Shown: one piece after another, positions 13,207-26,060 of the stretch
How the letters are laid out: every line of letters begins with the position of its first letter
Position numbering within the stretch: position 1 is the stretch's first letter
Source: Larimichthys crocea
Taxonomy: Eukaryota > Chordata > Actinopteri > Sciaenidae
Assembly: GCF_000972845.2 (NCBI RefSeq)
Contig: NC_040027.1
Coordinates: 16,802,410 to 16,866,409 of the forward strand
Direction of reading: 5' to 3'
DNA: 64,000 nt
Made by a program: the position numbers and the translations under genes
The notes under the pieces: model-generated
What the model was told of the DNA's origin: nothing
The model's database searches: none
What the model saw: the letters and a program-made list of their open reading frames with translations, nothing else

Positions 13207-15117
13207 TTTATCCCTCTGTCCATCAATGTATTTGTAAGTCTGAATGTGCCTCTTTGAGGCTGCTGTTCCAGTGTGTCTATCAGGATCCATACCCATAATC
13301 CTTTTCTGCTTAATAACACGATTAACTATAAAATAACCTCATCAGAGATCATTGACATATTAGGGTTTGATTATGTATTGTTAATTGTGTTGCCTGAATT
13401 CATTATATTTTAAGCTATTTAATTTGAATGAACAGTACTAAAAAGTTGATGAATAAAGGTAAAAGTATATTTAGGAATAAGTTTTATAATTTAATCAGAT
13501 CAGACAGGTTTTGGATTTTTGGATTATTTATGAAATTGAATAAACTGTAACGAAACTCCCGATGGAAATACAGTGGATATAAAAGTTCACAGGATGTCTT
13601 TTTCTTCTCTGGATTTTATTACAAAGCTCTTTAAAATTTGAGTTTTCAATTCAAATTGACTAGAAATAGTACATCTCATTTACAAATTTCATAAAAAAAG
13701 ATTTTTCCCAGTTGTTTAACTTTACTACCAGAGCATGAATGAGGGAATAATTGGTGATAGTTATTAAATATGAAGAAAACAGAAACAATTCACTCTCTTT
13801 ATGCTAAACTACTCCTGCTAATAAACTGAATGTATTTTATAGTTGTAACTGTGTATGTGAATTAATGTACAGCTCTATTTTCCGTCCGTGGAAATACGTC
13901 TAAAAGCCCAAATTGTCCTTCCCCTGAAACCATGATCATGCGACAATCACTCAGGAGCTAAATACTGCAATCATTATGCAACACAGGGCAATGACATTTT
14001 AGTATGTATGCACACACATGCGCACGCAAACACATACCGATGAATGCCAAATGAGTGCTACACTGAAAAACATGTCTCCCCTTCACACACACTGACAATG
14101 TCTGTGGAATCAGGAGCGTTTTCCATCCAGGCATGTGGCTTCATGAAATATATGGGTAATAGAAGCAAGGATAGTCTAATCTAATGAGTGTATGAAACCT
14201 TCATGAAGCTGCATATAACATCAAAATGTGATCGCAGAGATTTTTCAGACTAGAGTATGAAGAAAAACAAAAAATAAAAATCTATATATGTATATGTAAT
14301 GTTAATTCAATTGTAGGATCTTCCTTTTTTTTAACCGTAATCTTGTTTAAAGTTACTTGTTTGGTGCAATCAACCTTGGATGTCAGTCCATATTAATGAA
14401 TATATGGGGCAAAAATATCATTCTATTTTGGATACGGCCTCAAAACAAGGGCTTTGTGACAGCTGTGGACAACCTTTGGGATGGTAACAAATGTAATATC
14501 ATTTGATGGTGATTCTATGTGTCACAGAAGACATGACATTGTTTGCAATGTTCGCAAATGGCATTTACATTATTGTCACAGAGTGTCTTTTGTAAATGTC
14601 ACTGCAATAAAAGGCTTATCTCCTGTACTAACATATCAACATCTGCTCTGCAGGACTGCAAGACGAGGAATCCGAAGAGGGAGAAGAGGCTGTTCTTTTT
14701 GTTTGTTTGTTTGTTTGTTTTTTTACCAATGCTGTCACAAAATGATTGGTGGTTGGTGGGTGGTTTTGTTCTGTAGCATCTATGGAATAGTTTTAGAAAA
14801 ATGAAATGAAATGAAAGCAACACGTTAAATCATAAATGTTCAAAAGAATATAGCATGTCTCAATGCTTGCTCCAATGGAGTCATGGATAGGATGTTGCAA
14901 ACAATATAAACCGTATGTTGAACCAATATTTATGATATGTGATTATTAATAATTACAGTGCTGGTATAGTCATTCTTATCACGCATGTCTCCTAACCATA
15001 CCATTAGGAGACGTACCTGAATGTAACGTAGCCTTATCGTCCTCAAGAGGTTTATTTTTATACAACCTGACTGAGTGCAAATAAAAAATGAAAAGTAATC
15101 AACAAGATTAAAGTTGG

Positions 15118-15162
<45 letters not shown>
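15118..15162. repeat. (TGA)n trinucleotide repeat
   Basis: About 15 uninterrupted TGA units. On the minus strand it would read as poly-isoleucine, which marks that frame as non-coding. Confidence 0.95.
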
Positions 15163-16104
15163 CGTCTACACTGCGTGGATTGACTGTGAGGGGGCACCAC
15201 GTATTGTGATACATGCAGTGATGTACACTATACATCCTTGATACCCAGCTTCATTATGGAAGGTGGAAGTTGTCAGTATGTACAGTGAGCCGAGTGGATT
15301 TACAGCCCCTGCCTCCCTCTCAAGCCTTCCATTTGAGCAGAAGCAGCGCACCATCACTGCCCACTCTCTGCCGTGGCGACGTCCGTCATCTTGCGACAGT
15401 TCTTGCGCCTTTTGGAGACACCACGGTGGTGGTGGTGGTGGTATTGAACTGATTTCTCCGTGTCTGATTTGCACCCAGCCCCATGCGCACATGGACTGAG
15501 ATGTTAAAGAAAGCATATGAATGAATAAATGATGCCGCCCACTCCACAAAAAGACGGGGGCTGGCAGAGGAAGGCTCTTTAAAAATGCATCCTTTTCAAG
15601 CGCCTCTGCCCCACTTAAGAGCGCGTTAAGAAAAATACTGTTCAATACTGTGCAAAAAAAACACAAAACATGACCAGCCGATCAGTCATAATACTACAAA
15701 CGCTTATAACATTTAAAAATTGCCCTTTTTGGTTGTTGGTGTGATGAAAATGTGGAATTATTAAGATGGAAACACAAATGCTCAAAAATATGTGAAAAAA
15801 TACTAATAACTTGCGCTTTTTTAAAGCAGTCATAACTGGGACAAAATGACAAAAATCATGACTGTTAGATGAAAATATCTAAGTAATAATGCACATGATG
15901 ATTTTAGAAAATGTTTATAATAGTAGACTGATATTATATATGGATAAGGTCTGGTAATTTTTTTTTTTTTTAAGAAAAAAAGTGACAATTACGCGTGTTT
16001 TACGCGTTGCTATTACAACACAAATTAATTCAAATGTACAGCTGATAATAAGAAATATTAAGATATTTATGGGCCTCGCAGATATTCGAGGGGCGACACG
16101 TTAC

Positions 16105-16462
16105 CTTTGTGCATGCCGGTGTATCGGTCCTTGAGAACTGTCAGTTCGTGGATTTTCCCAAACTGTTCAAACAGGGGTTTCAGGTCTTTTTCTTCCAAGT
16201 TCCGCGGTATCTGCCCGATAAACAGCTTAATGGCATCTTGGTCTTTCATGTTGCCGTTCTCCGGATGAATTGAAATGGGTTCTGACCCGTTCATGGGTTT
16301 CGGAAATGTGATCTGAGGGTACTGGTGCTGATGTGGGATAAGTAGTAGTGGATGTTGGGTCGGTGGTGCCCCCGGTCCGGTGAAAACCAGGCTGGAGTGA
16401 GCGGGCTGGGGCTGCTGTGGATGGTGCTGCCTTCTTGTTTCAGTCTGAGTGAATCTGGCCAT
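16105..16462 (-). CDS. celf5: CELF family RNA-binding protein, first coding exon (CELF5-like)
   Basis: CELF proteins bind GU-rich RNA through three RRMs and control alternative splicing in the nucleus and mRNA translation and stability in the cytoplasm; CELF5 is mainly neuronal. The exon encodes 119 codons plus one base and ends at a GT donor (AAAG|GTAACG on the minus strand). The N-terminus [12 protein letters not shown] resembles human CELF5 (MARLTESEARRQ). Residues 13-75 are a His/Pro/Gln-rich leader, then RRM1 begins: [14 protein letters not shown] with RNP2 at about residues 80-85 and the CELF signature [14 protein letters not shown]. The exon stops at TGMHK(G), the place where CELF genes break before the RNP1 exon. 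I chose the ATG at 16462 for family similarity. Frame continues upstream only through a CA repeat giving VCVC residues, read here as 5' UTR. The rest of the gene lies to the left, outside the window. CELF4 is the main alternative, but its known N-terminus is different. Confidence 0.88.
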
Positions 16463-16640
16463 TCTGAGCTGGGAGCAGAGTGGATAATAATGACAACACA
16501 CACACACACACTGTGAGAGAGCAAGCACTCAGCTGGAAACCAGGCTGACTTTCTATCCGACACACACAACACGCACATATACACACACGCACACACATAC
16601 ACGCACATGCGCGCGCGCACACACACGCACACACAGTATA
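16463..16640 (-). promoter_or_regulatory. celf5 5' flank/UTR with CA/GT microsatellites
   Basis: Immediately upstream of the celf5 start codon are two CA-type tracts, about 16495-16510 and 16557-16636, the second with a short CGCGCGCG core. On the transcribed strand these are GU-rich runs, the class of sequence CELF proteins bind, so autoregulation is conceivable if they are transcribed. I see no TATA box and could not place the start of transcription. Confidence 0.45.
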
Positions 16641-17786
16641 AGGCAGTAAGAGAGGAGGGGGTGGTGGTGATGGAGGGGGGGATAGTGGCGGACAGGAGCG
16701 ATATTAGACACTCTGGAGCGACACCCAGTGTCAGATATGCAGGAATGCAGCTTGTGAAAGGCCAAAGCACTGCATGTGGGCTATGAGTATGTTTGTAAAA
16801 TACTAAACAGAGGTGAAAGAAGTACTGCAAATCATTTACTTGTAGAAGTAACAGCATAAATACTGCATTTCACAGCAGATATTTTGACTTGTCATCGCAG
16901 GTACAGCACATGTGTTACTAATAATGTTAACAATGGCTCCTTTCTACTTAAATGTCCCAGTAAGCCAAGCCTGACATCATTAATCTTAGCATTTACATCT
17001 GTACGCTTCCTTCTGTGACACTTCTTCCATTAAAAAAAAAGTCTTATCACAAGTAAAATCCCTTCATTTTAAATGTTACATGACTTAAAGTAAACAAGTA
17101 TTGGCAGCGCTGTGATCATAAGTCAGACGACACTTTTTCAAAATTATTGATGTGTGACTGTGACAGCAGTATTTCACTATGAGTATGGGTCGTGCTGACT
17201 ATGTAGTTAAGCTTAATAAAATGCTGACTTATACTTAAAGTCAAATCTACAAAGTTACTGCAGTGGTTGGATAAAATTTAATTGAAAACTGCGGAAACTT
17301 TGTAGATAAATGAGGTAAAGCAGTGGAATATTTTCCTCTGAACTTTGGTGTGGAAAAGTCTTGCAAAGTTAAAAATAGCCCCAGGACAGTAGCTTTTACC
17401 TCGACATACTTGGGTAAATGTCCAGAGTTACTTCCTCGGCTCATAAACACAAAACACATAGCAGGTCTACAGTAGTAACCAATGGGGTTTCCAAGTCTTA
17501 ATGATAAAAGTTGTGTGTAAAATACAGAGAATTAGTAACACAGCCACATTTGAGTAACAAAGATAAATTGTTAGTTTGGAAACCTGCTTTACCTACACAG
17601 CTGAATAAGTAAAAGAGACTGATCAATACATACTTTTTGTTTCCTCTACTAAAGTTTTTTTTTTTAGCTCTGTTGCTCAGATTTTGTCTGACAGGTGGGC
17701 ACATATTCTGAAGTTTTTAAGAGCATAACAATATGATATAAAATATTCTTACCTTAAAGAAAGAACTGATAGTTTTAAAAAACTTG

Positions 17787-18117
17787 TTTAAAGTGTGTAA
17801 GATTTGAGGCCGTTAATTTCAGAAGGCAGACATGGAATATAATATTCATAACTATGTTTTCATGTATGTATATTCACCTGAAAATAAGAATCATTTTATT
17901 TTTGTTACTTTAAAACAAGCCTTTTATATCTACAGTGGGAATGGGTCCTCTTTTACAGAGGCTGCCATGTTGAATCACAAACTAAATGCTGACTCTAGAC
18001 AGAGACCTTTAAGTGTTGCTTCTTCTTTACATTAGGAAGGTGAGGGTGATGTGAGGAGATTGCAATGCAGCGATTACACCACTAGATGCAACTAAATTCC
18101 ACACACTGCATCTTTAA
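17787..18117. mobile_element. Short inverted-repeat element (MITE-like), about 330 bp
   Basis: The right end (accactagatgcaactaaattccacacactgcatctttaa) is an imperfect inverted match of the left end (tttaaagtgtgtaagatttgagg). A second copy of its left end and interior occurs at 56759-57010; shared phrases include 'atggaatataa', 'cacctgaaaataagaatcat' / 'cacctataaataggaatcat' and 'gccatgttgaatca'. I recognise the wording as a common interspersed repeat of percomorph genomes but cannot name the superfamily. No protein is encoded. Confidence 0.7.
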
Positions 18118-20959
18118 GTTTAGTCATTAAAAACATGCTCGGTGGTGAACTATACACCTCTATTAAAACTGCAGAACAAGCTGGCATATGCCTCTTCTAT
18201 TACTGCAGGTGAACATGCATGCTGTACAGTAAATGCTGATGAAAGTGACAAGTGCACTGTTTATAAGTGAATGGTATTGATATCTGCAATCTGTCATTGA
18301 GTCAAGGGACCTCCGAACATTAACCACAATTAGGAGACTTACTGTAAGTACTTTTCAAATAGCAAGCAGGCTAATCCCCCAAGAGGGGGGTTATTTGCAT
18401 CATTTGCCTTCTCTTTACAGACACTGTCAATAGCGCTCCAATCCAAATAAACCACCTCCCCAAAAAAATCTCATTTAACTGTTACTGAAAGGAGAACCGC
18501 GCTAACAAAACTAACGCACAACAGGCAGCATAGTTTGACTTGCAACTTAGCTACAAACCACCCTTTAACTAAAACACATCCTCTGGACAGATTTCTAATT
18601 AGAGCCTATTTAACAGTGGATTAAATAAAGTGATATATACTGTCTGTGACAGCAGGCTCAAGGCTGTAAAGTGAATCAATACTGCTGCTGGCTGCTGGCT
18701 GCTGCTTCTCTTACTGTGGAGGAGCAGCACCACAGGGGTCCTCTCCCAGAACTTTGACTCATGAACGGCTGCATCACTGTGTGAGAGAGAATCGCCTTCA
18801 GCTGCCTCTGTTGCTCTAAATTCAGCAGTATACCTGAAAAGCAAAGAAAGGCTCACATCCAAAGGCCCTTGGTATGCAGTAGGAACATACCGGTCAACAA
18901 TATTCAGGGTTGAGAAGTTTGGAGTGAGAGACGGGCTATCCAGAGTAGATGTTTGTTTTCACTGGGAGGGACATGAGGATAATTTCAGCTCTATTGAACT
19001 CTGCTCATAAAATTTCTTTCTGCAAAGCTCAATAAGTGCAAGTGTAGAGGGAAAGACATCAGCAGGCAGGGGTACACATTGACATTACTAGTCAATAAAA
19101 CAGTGGGTGGTAGCTACACAGACACAGGGCATTTTTATTGTAAACTTGTTCTTTTGAAATGTGAATGTAATTCTTTGAAGCAGTAGGTCCCAGAGTGCCT
19201 TTGCGAGATACAGTTGCTGAAACTGCTGTTTGTTTTCGATTAGTCGCAGTGCTATTTTATGCTTCGTTCATCGTGTTATAAATGTATTGATTAAAAGAGG
19301 CAGGGTACTCACTGAATGTGGCTGGCCACCTGAATGAGAGTTGGCAGGGACAGGAGTCAAAGTAGATGTATTTGGTGGATGGCTCAGCATGCTAGCCCTC
19401 ATACATCTGTAGTGTAGGAAACAAACAGGGACGCAGTGCAGCTCATGTTGAATAAGAGCACTGGAGCTGTCATGGCACTGGCTCACCGGACTCTGAGGGA
19501 GGCTGAGTGGCTATTTTTAGGGACGTGGTCAACACAAGGGGAGGGGGTATTGAGAACTTCCACTTCATGGTTTTTTATTGACCAATGCCATTAGTGTTTC
19601 GCCAAGCTGAAGGCAGAAACAAGAAATCAATAAAGGTCACACTATTAGTGCGAACTAAAAAGTTACATACAATTTAACTGGCTGGCGTTTATTCTGCTGC
19701 TTGTTAACCAGTCTGGACCTCTGAGAGGGGGGCGGCCTGGCTTCATCTGTTCAGCTTGGGAAGTCTGGAAGGCCCGGAGGGAGACAAAGGCAGCTCAGGG
19801 AGTCATTTTGCATTCTGTGTGCACTTGTAGACATACAGTGAAGACAGGCAGACAGACACGCTCACGCACACTTCCTAATTACCCAAATTCAACATTATTC
19901 TCCACATCCAGTAACTCACTTGCATATTGTGCAAACAGAGCAATGCACATAAGCACAAACAGCAAACAGAGAATATGAGCACACACAATTTAACTTACCA
20001 TATGCCATCTAGTTAGAAGTTGAAGTCAACGAGTGAAAGAGGAGCCTGACAAAATAAAAATGTGCTGTTAAGGGAAAGCTTCTTCTTTGCTTGGGCTGGC
20101 ATGGTGAAGTTCTGAAAGTTCAGCTGTGGTTTAATAAGCGGTAAGAGTTTGAGGTGTCCCCTGATGCCTAATTCACCATTGCACCCTGGTTATGCATTGC
20201 AAAGTGTGCTCGTTCAACTGTAAGGTGTTGTTCAAGAAAATTAGGGTGTGATGTGATGATGGTATATCACACTGGAGACAGTTTTATGGACCACTGACTT
20301 AACAGGCTGATGAGATGTGATAAGGGCAGGCTGAACTCTGGAGTTAGTGTACCGCACCTTTTTCTCCAGGCCTGAGGTCCCCTGTCTAAAAGTGGCGTGT
20401 AGCTCTTTGATACTGATCAGAGCTTTCCCACTGAAGAACACTCTTCAGTGTCTTTCCTCTGATGAGAAAATAAACAAAAATACAACAGTTGAAGCCGACA
20501 GAAAGCTTCATCCAGAAATAACTGTAGTTCCTATCAATTTTCTTTTTGTGGAGTGTGAATATTCAGCAGACAGATATGAATTCAAAAGCACATAAACCAT
20601 TCAAGCATCTGAGCACCCGGTCTCACATTTTTAATTCCAATGAGAACATGGGTGTAGTCATTAGGAGAGAGGGAGAAGAGAATTGGCTCTAGCATTTGGC
20701 ATCACTGTAACTAGCTGTCTTAATAATCACCCACCCTCTATAAATCACACAAAATTATTTTTTATGAAAAATCTCACACTTAAACTGCACCAGAGGAATT
20801 CACAAAATGCCTCTTCCTTAGAATTTATTCAGATCTGATCATCTCTACAATTATAGATTCAACGGTTTGAAAATTCCACAAATTACCAGTTGTCCAAGCC
20901 TACATTAGATATTATTTGATTCTGGTTGGTTTATGGCAGCTGGCGGAGAATGCACTCAT

Positions 20960-21245
20960 GCAGTTAGGAGTTACTTTACTTTAATAATTTCATTTCACAC
21001 TTACAATTCAATAGGAAATAGTGTACTTTTTCCTCCACTACATTTAACTGATAACTTATGTTGACTCGTTCTTTACCAGCTGCATCATTAAATGAATGCT
21101 TACACATTTATGCATCAATAATTATAATCCAATATATTTCAAAGTAATCATTACACTTTTGGTACTTTAAGTATAGTTTGATGCTAATACTTTAACTTTT
21201 ATTGCAACAGAGTACTTATACCCTGTGGTATTACTACATTTACTT
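20960..21245. repeat. Diverged interspersed fish repeat (AAGTAAAAGTAC type)
   Basis: Text such as 'gagttactttactttaataat', 'ctttaagtatagtttgatgc' and 'acagagtacttataccc' resembles a very common percomorph repeat built around ACTTAAGTAAAAGTAC. Related stretches occur at 16809-17115 and 28427-29075. The copies are old and the boundaries approximate. Confidence 0.45.
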
Positions 21246-23344
21246 ACCTAAATAATCTGAGCACTTCCTCCATCAGTGTTTACTTGTGTCAAGATTTGAC
21301 GCAGATCCAAATTCAGGATGCAGCATCCTCCTACTGAGCAGGTTGTTCTTGGTCCACTGAGGGCTCTGACGCAGACAATTTTCTCCTTCCCCAGGTCTCT
21401 TGCTGCGCAATACATGAGTTGCAGGATGAGAGGAGAGCAGGAATGATTGAGATAATGAACCAATTTTGACGTACTGAAGATTAATTCCATCATCCGAAAA
21501 TCGCCTCTAAAAGATCTCCATCACCCACCGTGACAGAGAAATGGTCTAACCTGCAGAGCAATCTTGTCTTTCTTGCTAATCTATGTGACTGCTGTGATCC
21601 GAGTTACCTCTATACTACTTCAATTTTAAGATTGTCTGGACTGCTGCTGTTTTAGTATTAATGCAAGAAACACCATCATATGAACAGACTGTATGGTTGG
21701 GCTCTGTCTTTCTCATTTTGTAGACAGAATGTCTTTACTATCACACAAAGGCTTATCACTGCAAATATCACAGAGCACAAGTGATAGATAAAGAGAGATA
21801 AATACTATAATTGCCACAATTTTATGACAAGAAAGTTGCGTTGTTAGACTGTCAAAGCATTACAATCAAAATCTAAATTCATTCAAAGTTTGTGTAAATC
21901 TTCAGAAACCACATACCACATCTCATTAGTTTAAAGAAATTGATCATCATTTGCTGAACTTCTGATTATGTGGGCCTTCTGACCACTACCACACATCAGC
22001 ATATAAAAAAATCTCAGCGGCTTGATTCAAGGTTTTTTATTTGTACTTGCGTATTCTAACCACCAGATGGAAGCTGTGTTTCACTGTGATTTCGTCTTCA
22101 ATCGTACCAGTCATATAAGGACAGCCGTGTCTAAATAATGACTAACATATAATAAATTATTGCCAGCTCCCCCTAAAGCAGCATCTTAAATATCACATTT
22201 GCTGTTAATAATCCATATCGACAGAAATTCTCTCACAGAACCTGCCAGCCAAATAAGCAGGGCTTAGCAGATAGCTCTGGATGTTTGGCCTCCTCAGTCA
22301 GCTGGTTATCTCTCAGCTTTGGCACAGTGTATGCAGATGAGGCTTTTACGCAACTTTTAGAGCATGTTACTAAAATCAGCTGTAGTGGGAAACTTGATAA
22401 TATAGGAAGGCCTATTTTGTCTTACTAGAGGTGTAAAACGCTGGTATAACAGTTGTGAAATGTGTTCAGGCATAATGAGATAAAGCTGTTTCAGGGCCAC
22501 TGAACAGCTGCTGTGTTTAGGCCTGAAGCAGACATTGATGAAAGGTGCCCCAAACACTCCACCCACACACATGTCAATATCTGACAGCGTGTCTTCCGGC
22601 TGTCACATTTCTATACAATTTGTGGCTGATTCAAGAAAATGTATTTGTGGGTACTTCCTGCCTGAAAATGGTAACAACAGCAGAATTAAAATAGATTAGA
22701 AAACTCACTTTCAATTATCAGTTTAAAGCATAAGTAATAAGTAAAAAAATGTTTTTTTTCTCATTGTCTGTAGTGCAGCATTGTAAATAACAGACAGACT
22801 TTAACTCTTGTTTTAAATTTCGAAATGAAACTGTTGGAACAGTGCAACTGCAGTGTCTAATCAACACAACAGCAAACAGTTGAATACATTTCCATTTCAT
22901 GGTGAAAGCATCAGGTGTGTTTATATTTAAAAACAAGTAAACATATGAATTAGAACTGATATGCACTTTGTTTAACAGCAATCTCGGATGATTTCCATAG
23001 TTAATTTGTTGTAATTTATTTCTTACCACAACATGACGTGAGGCTTGTTCCCTCCACTAAGTAAATTTTTTGTTTATACCAGAATGTCATGCAGCGTTTT
23101 ATTCAGCTTGTACCATCATCACTTACCCAACAACACATTTTTAATTTTGCCAGTTTAATTCATGGTTAGATAATGTAATGAGTAACATTTCATTCAAATA
23201 TGTATTTAACTGCTCTGATTATGTTCAAAGGTGTATTATTTTATCTCAGAGGTACCGATTTAGTGACTTTGGAGTCTCTAGAAGAATGAAGATATTATAA
23301 AGATATAAACTCTATAGTTTTTTCTATAACTTTATTTTGAATAT

Positions 23345-23775
23345 GATGCCTGCAACACTTTCCAAAAAGTTGGGACAGGGACATGTTTACCACTGTGTTA
23401 CATCACCTTTTCTTTAAACAACAATCAGTAATCGTTGAGAAACTGAGGACACTAATTGTTGAAGTTTTGAAAGTGAAATTCTTTCCCATTCTTGCTTGAG
23501 TTGATATAACTTCAGTTGCTCAACAGTCAGAGGTCTCTCTATCGTATTTTGGGCTTCATAGTGAATGGTAGACAGGTCTGGGTACCTGGCAGACCAATCT
23601 AACATCTGCAGAGTTGTCGTGCTGAAGCAAGCAGGGACAACTCTAAAAAAAGACATCATCTGGATGGCAGCATATGTTGCTCCAAAACCTTTCTACCTTT
23701 CAGCATTAATGGTGCTTTCACAGATGTACAAGTTACAGATGCCATGGGCACTAACACACACCCATATCATTTAAT
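23345..23775 (-). pseudogene. Degraded Tc1/mariner-type transposase fragment
   Basis: On the minus strand the sequence retains recognisable pieces of a Tc1-like transposase in the correct order: STINAER, then VLEQHMLPSR in a shifted frame, then LDWSARYPDLS (the DWP..SPDLSPIE region with the third catalytic position altered), then TVEQLK, QEWERI and KLQQLVSSV near the C-terminus. Stop codons, at least one frameshift and an internal deletion break it, and the N-terminal DNA-binding half is absent. Beyond the coding remnant the text 'gcaacactttccaaaaagttgggacaggg' at about 23348 belongs to the same family. The copy cannot be active. Confidence 0.8.
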
Positions 23776-25180
23776 ATGCTGGCACCTGCACTTTCACAGC
23801 AACGGCCTGAGTACCCATCTCTGCAGAGACTCCTCCCTGTGTTTGAAACTATAGAAAAACATGATCTTGACTCAAAAAATTTGAAGCACAGGTTTTATGC
23901 TGTTTAAAGCATTTTAATTTACAGAAAGGCTTGGCGACAGTAGTTGGTTAACAATGGTGCATTATAGATGAAGAAGGAATGAAGGAAGAAGCTCATGGAC
24001 AGTGTTTGGGCTAAAGTAGTTAACAACCTTGAGAAGCTGAAAATGCTGTCAAGCAGTCTCACTCTGTTAAAACATGAAAAGTCAATGAAGTCAGTTATTT
24101 TGAATGCCAACAAAGCGTGCATGCACGTGAGAGATAGGACTAATTTTATGTGAAATCAATTAAACAAAACAACCCAATGAACTGCATCCAGGAAAAAGGT
24201 TTCCTTGGGCTAAAGTTTCCTGAGCAACAGTCCCTTTGTCATCTTTGGCTGAGCTGCCAAAGATTATTTTATTTTTGTTTGTTATTTTGTCGTAGTTAGA
24301 CCAAATTTCCATCACTGTATCATCTGTTAAAAAAAAGAGAATAAAAGGTAATACAAAGCTATGTCCCATGCCTCCTGTCATGTGACACTGTAGCATGCAA
24401 ACTGGGTATACAGTCTCCAGGTGAGTCCTTACATAAGGCAACAATACATAGCTTGTCATGTTTGCATCATGTTGTGCAGTATAGCCTTAAATTATGCTAA
24501 GTCCTGGTATGAATATTTATTAAGTGAATGATCTGTAGAGATACAGGAATCTGATGGTTTTGACTGTTGAGTGCTAGATTATGGTAAGATTTTCTATGAC
24601 AAGCACATCTATAGTGCTTTAACGGGCCAATCATAGTGAACACACATGATGCTCTCTGATGGACTATATCAACCCATTACTATAACAGTCATAAAATGTT
24701 AAGTGTCATGAAGCATGAATGAATATAGATGTATCAATATCTCCTTCACTTTAATTTAACACACACTTACTACATAGATAGCAAACTATGAGTCCTTACT
24801 ACAGTCTAGGTGTGTATAAGTGAGTGTATGTAGTCATGATGTGTTATAAGCCCCATCAGTCAAACCTCTAGTCTGTGAATTGTCAAGAGTATTATAATTC
24901 ACTTGAATTTATTGTAAGTAATTAATTGTAAGTCACATCTATAATGATGAGTGTATGTGTGATACACCAGCTCTGCTCTAAATTCAGATTTTACAATAAC
25001 AATGTTCAGTTTTGTGTCAGTCATGTGTCTTGTTGAGTTGCTGGAGTGCATTATATTGAGTGGTGTTTCTAATATTTATAAACATGAGACGGCCAAAATA
25101 GTTGTTAGAAACAGCTTTTAGTATAATCCACTCCAGTACAACACAACCCATCATTACAAACTCAATTTAAAAAAAAAAAG

Positions 25181-25384
25181 GCTGTCATTTAGATCAGTTG
25201 GTAGAGCAACTGTCCCATGTACAAAAGCTCAGTCTTTGCGGTTGCGGCCCAGGGTTCAAATCCAATCTGTGGCTCTTTCCCGCATGCCATTCCCCATCTT
25301 TCTCTCCCCACATTCATGTCACTCTTCAAGCTGTCTCTATCAAATAAAGCTCAAAAAGGCCAAAAAATATCTTTAAAAAAAAAT
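25181..25384 (+). mobile_element. tRNA-derived SINE with A-rich tail
   Basis: The head resembles a tRNA gene: an A-box at 25190-25201 (TAGATCAGTTGG, followed by TAGAGCA) and a perfect B-box GGTTCAAATCC at 25253-25263. The body (ccgcatgccattccccatctttctctcccc) and the end (tcaaataaagctcaaaaaggccaaaaa) match a SINE widespread in percomorph fishes. It cannot be a functional tRNA: there is no cloverleaf 3' half, and the sequence runs on into the SINE body. No target duplication is certain because both flanks are poly-A. Confidence 0.85.
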
Positions 25385-25548
25385 TGAGCAGAACTATTAC
25401 CTTTCTGACAGTCAACAAAAACTTTTTTCTCTAAATTATATGTATGTCTGCGAAGCGTCTTTGTGACAAACAATTTGTTGAAGCGCTGTAATAATACAGG
25501 ATTGGACTGAAAAGAATAGCACTTTGCCTGCCACTGTGTTTATATTAT

Positions 25549-25653
25549 TGTCTCTGAAAATTCAGAGACAGAAACATTTATCGTTGTAACCGGACACTCT
25601 GTGGTATTCATTGAAGGCGCCATGAGATGAATACCATCTTGGTTATAGATGAT
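25549..25653. repeat. Cluster of nested inverted repeats
   Basis: A 22-base inverted repeat (TGTCTCTGAA, AA, TTCAGAGACA) sits at 25549-25570. Just beyond it, ATCGTTGTAACC (25580-25591) pairs with GGTTATAGATGAT (25641-25653), and within that pair GGTATTCAT (25603-25611) pairs perfectly with ATGAATACC (25627-25635). The second and third pairs form one interrupted hairpin. It may be the core of an old foldback element; I do not recognise a family. Confidence 0.6.
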
Positions 25654-26060
25654 ACAGTGAATTTGTTAAATCTATTTTTCATTTACATGATGTGTACAAT
25701 ATAAACTCATAATCATATGAATATAAATAGTTTAAAGAGTTGAAGTTTGAATAGTGTGTTTTCAGTGCTTTATGTAGTTGTAAGGCCTGTTAGATACAGT
25801 ATTAATGCCAAAAAGCTAGTTAAAGATGCATTACTGCATTAGTGAGGCAGACTCAAATTACAGTGGCCCAGCTCATTTACATAATCAGCTACTTGTGTTG
25901 TAGTGGCTGACATTTTAGCAAACCATTACCTAAACTTCCAGGTAACACAGAGCAACATGTCATGGAGTTGTGTTTCTTATACCTGATGAATGCTGCTAAA
26001 TTGCCTGCTTGGATGGCCCTATGGTAGATAGTAGAAAACGGGTCTAGGAAACCTTAAAAT

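Noticed and set aside
16291..16857. 188-codon minus-strand frame overlapping celf5 exon 1
   Set aside because: It runs through a CA microsatellite giving Cys/Val runs and is out of frame with the celf5 exon.
25181..25264. Possible functional tRNA gene
   Set aside because: A- and B-boxes are present, but the sequence continues into a SINE body with an A-rich tail and no acceptor stem is formed.
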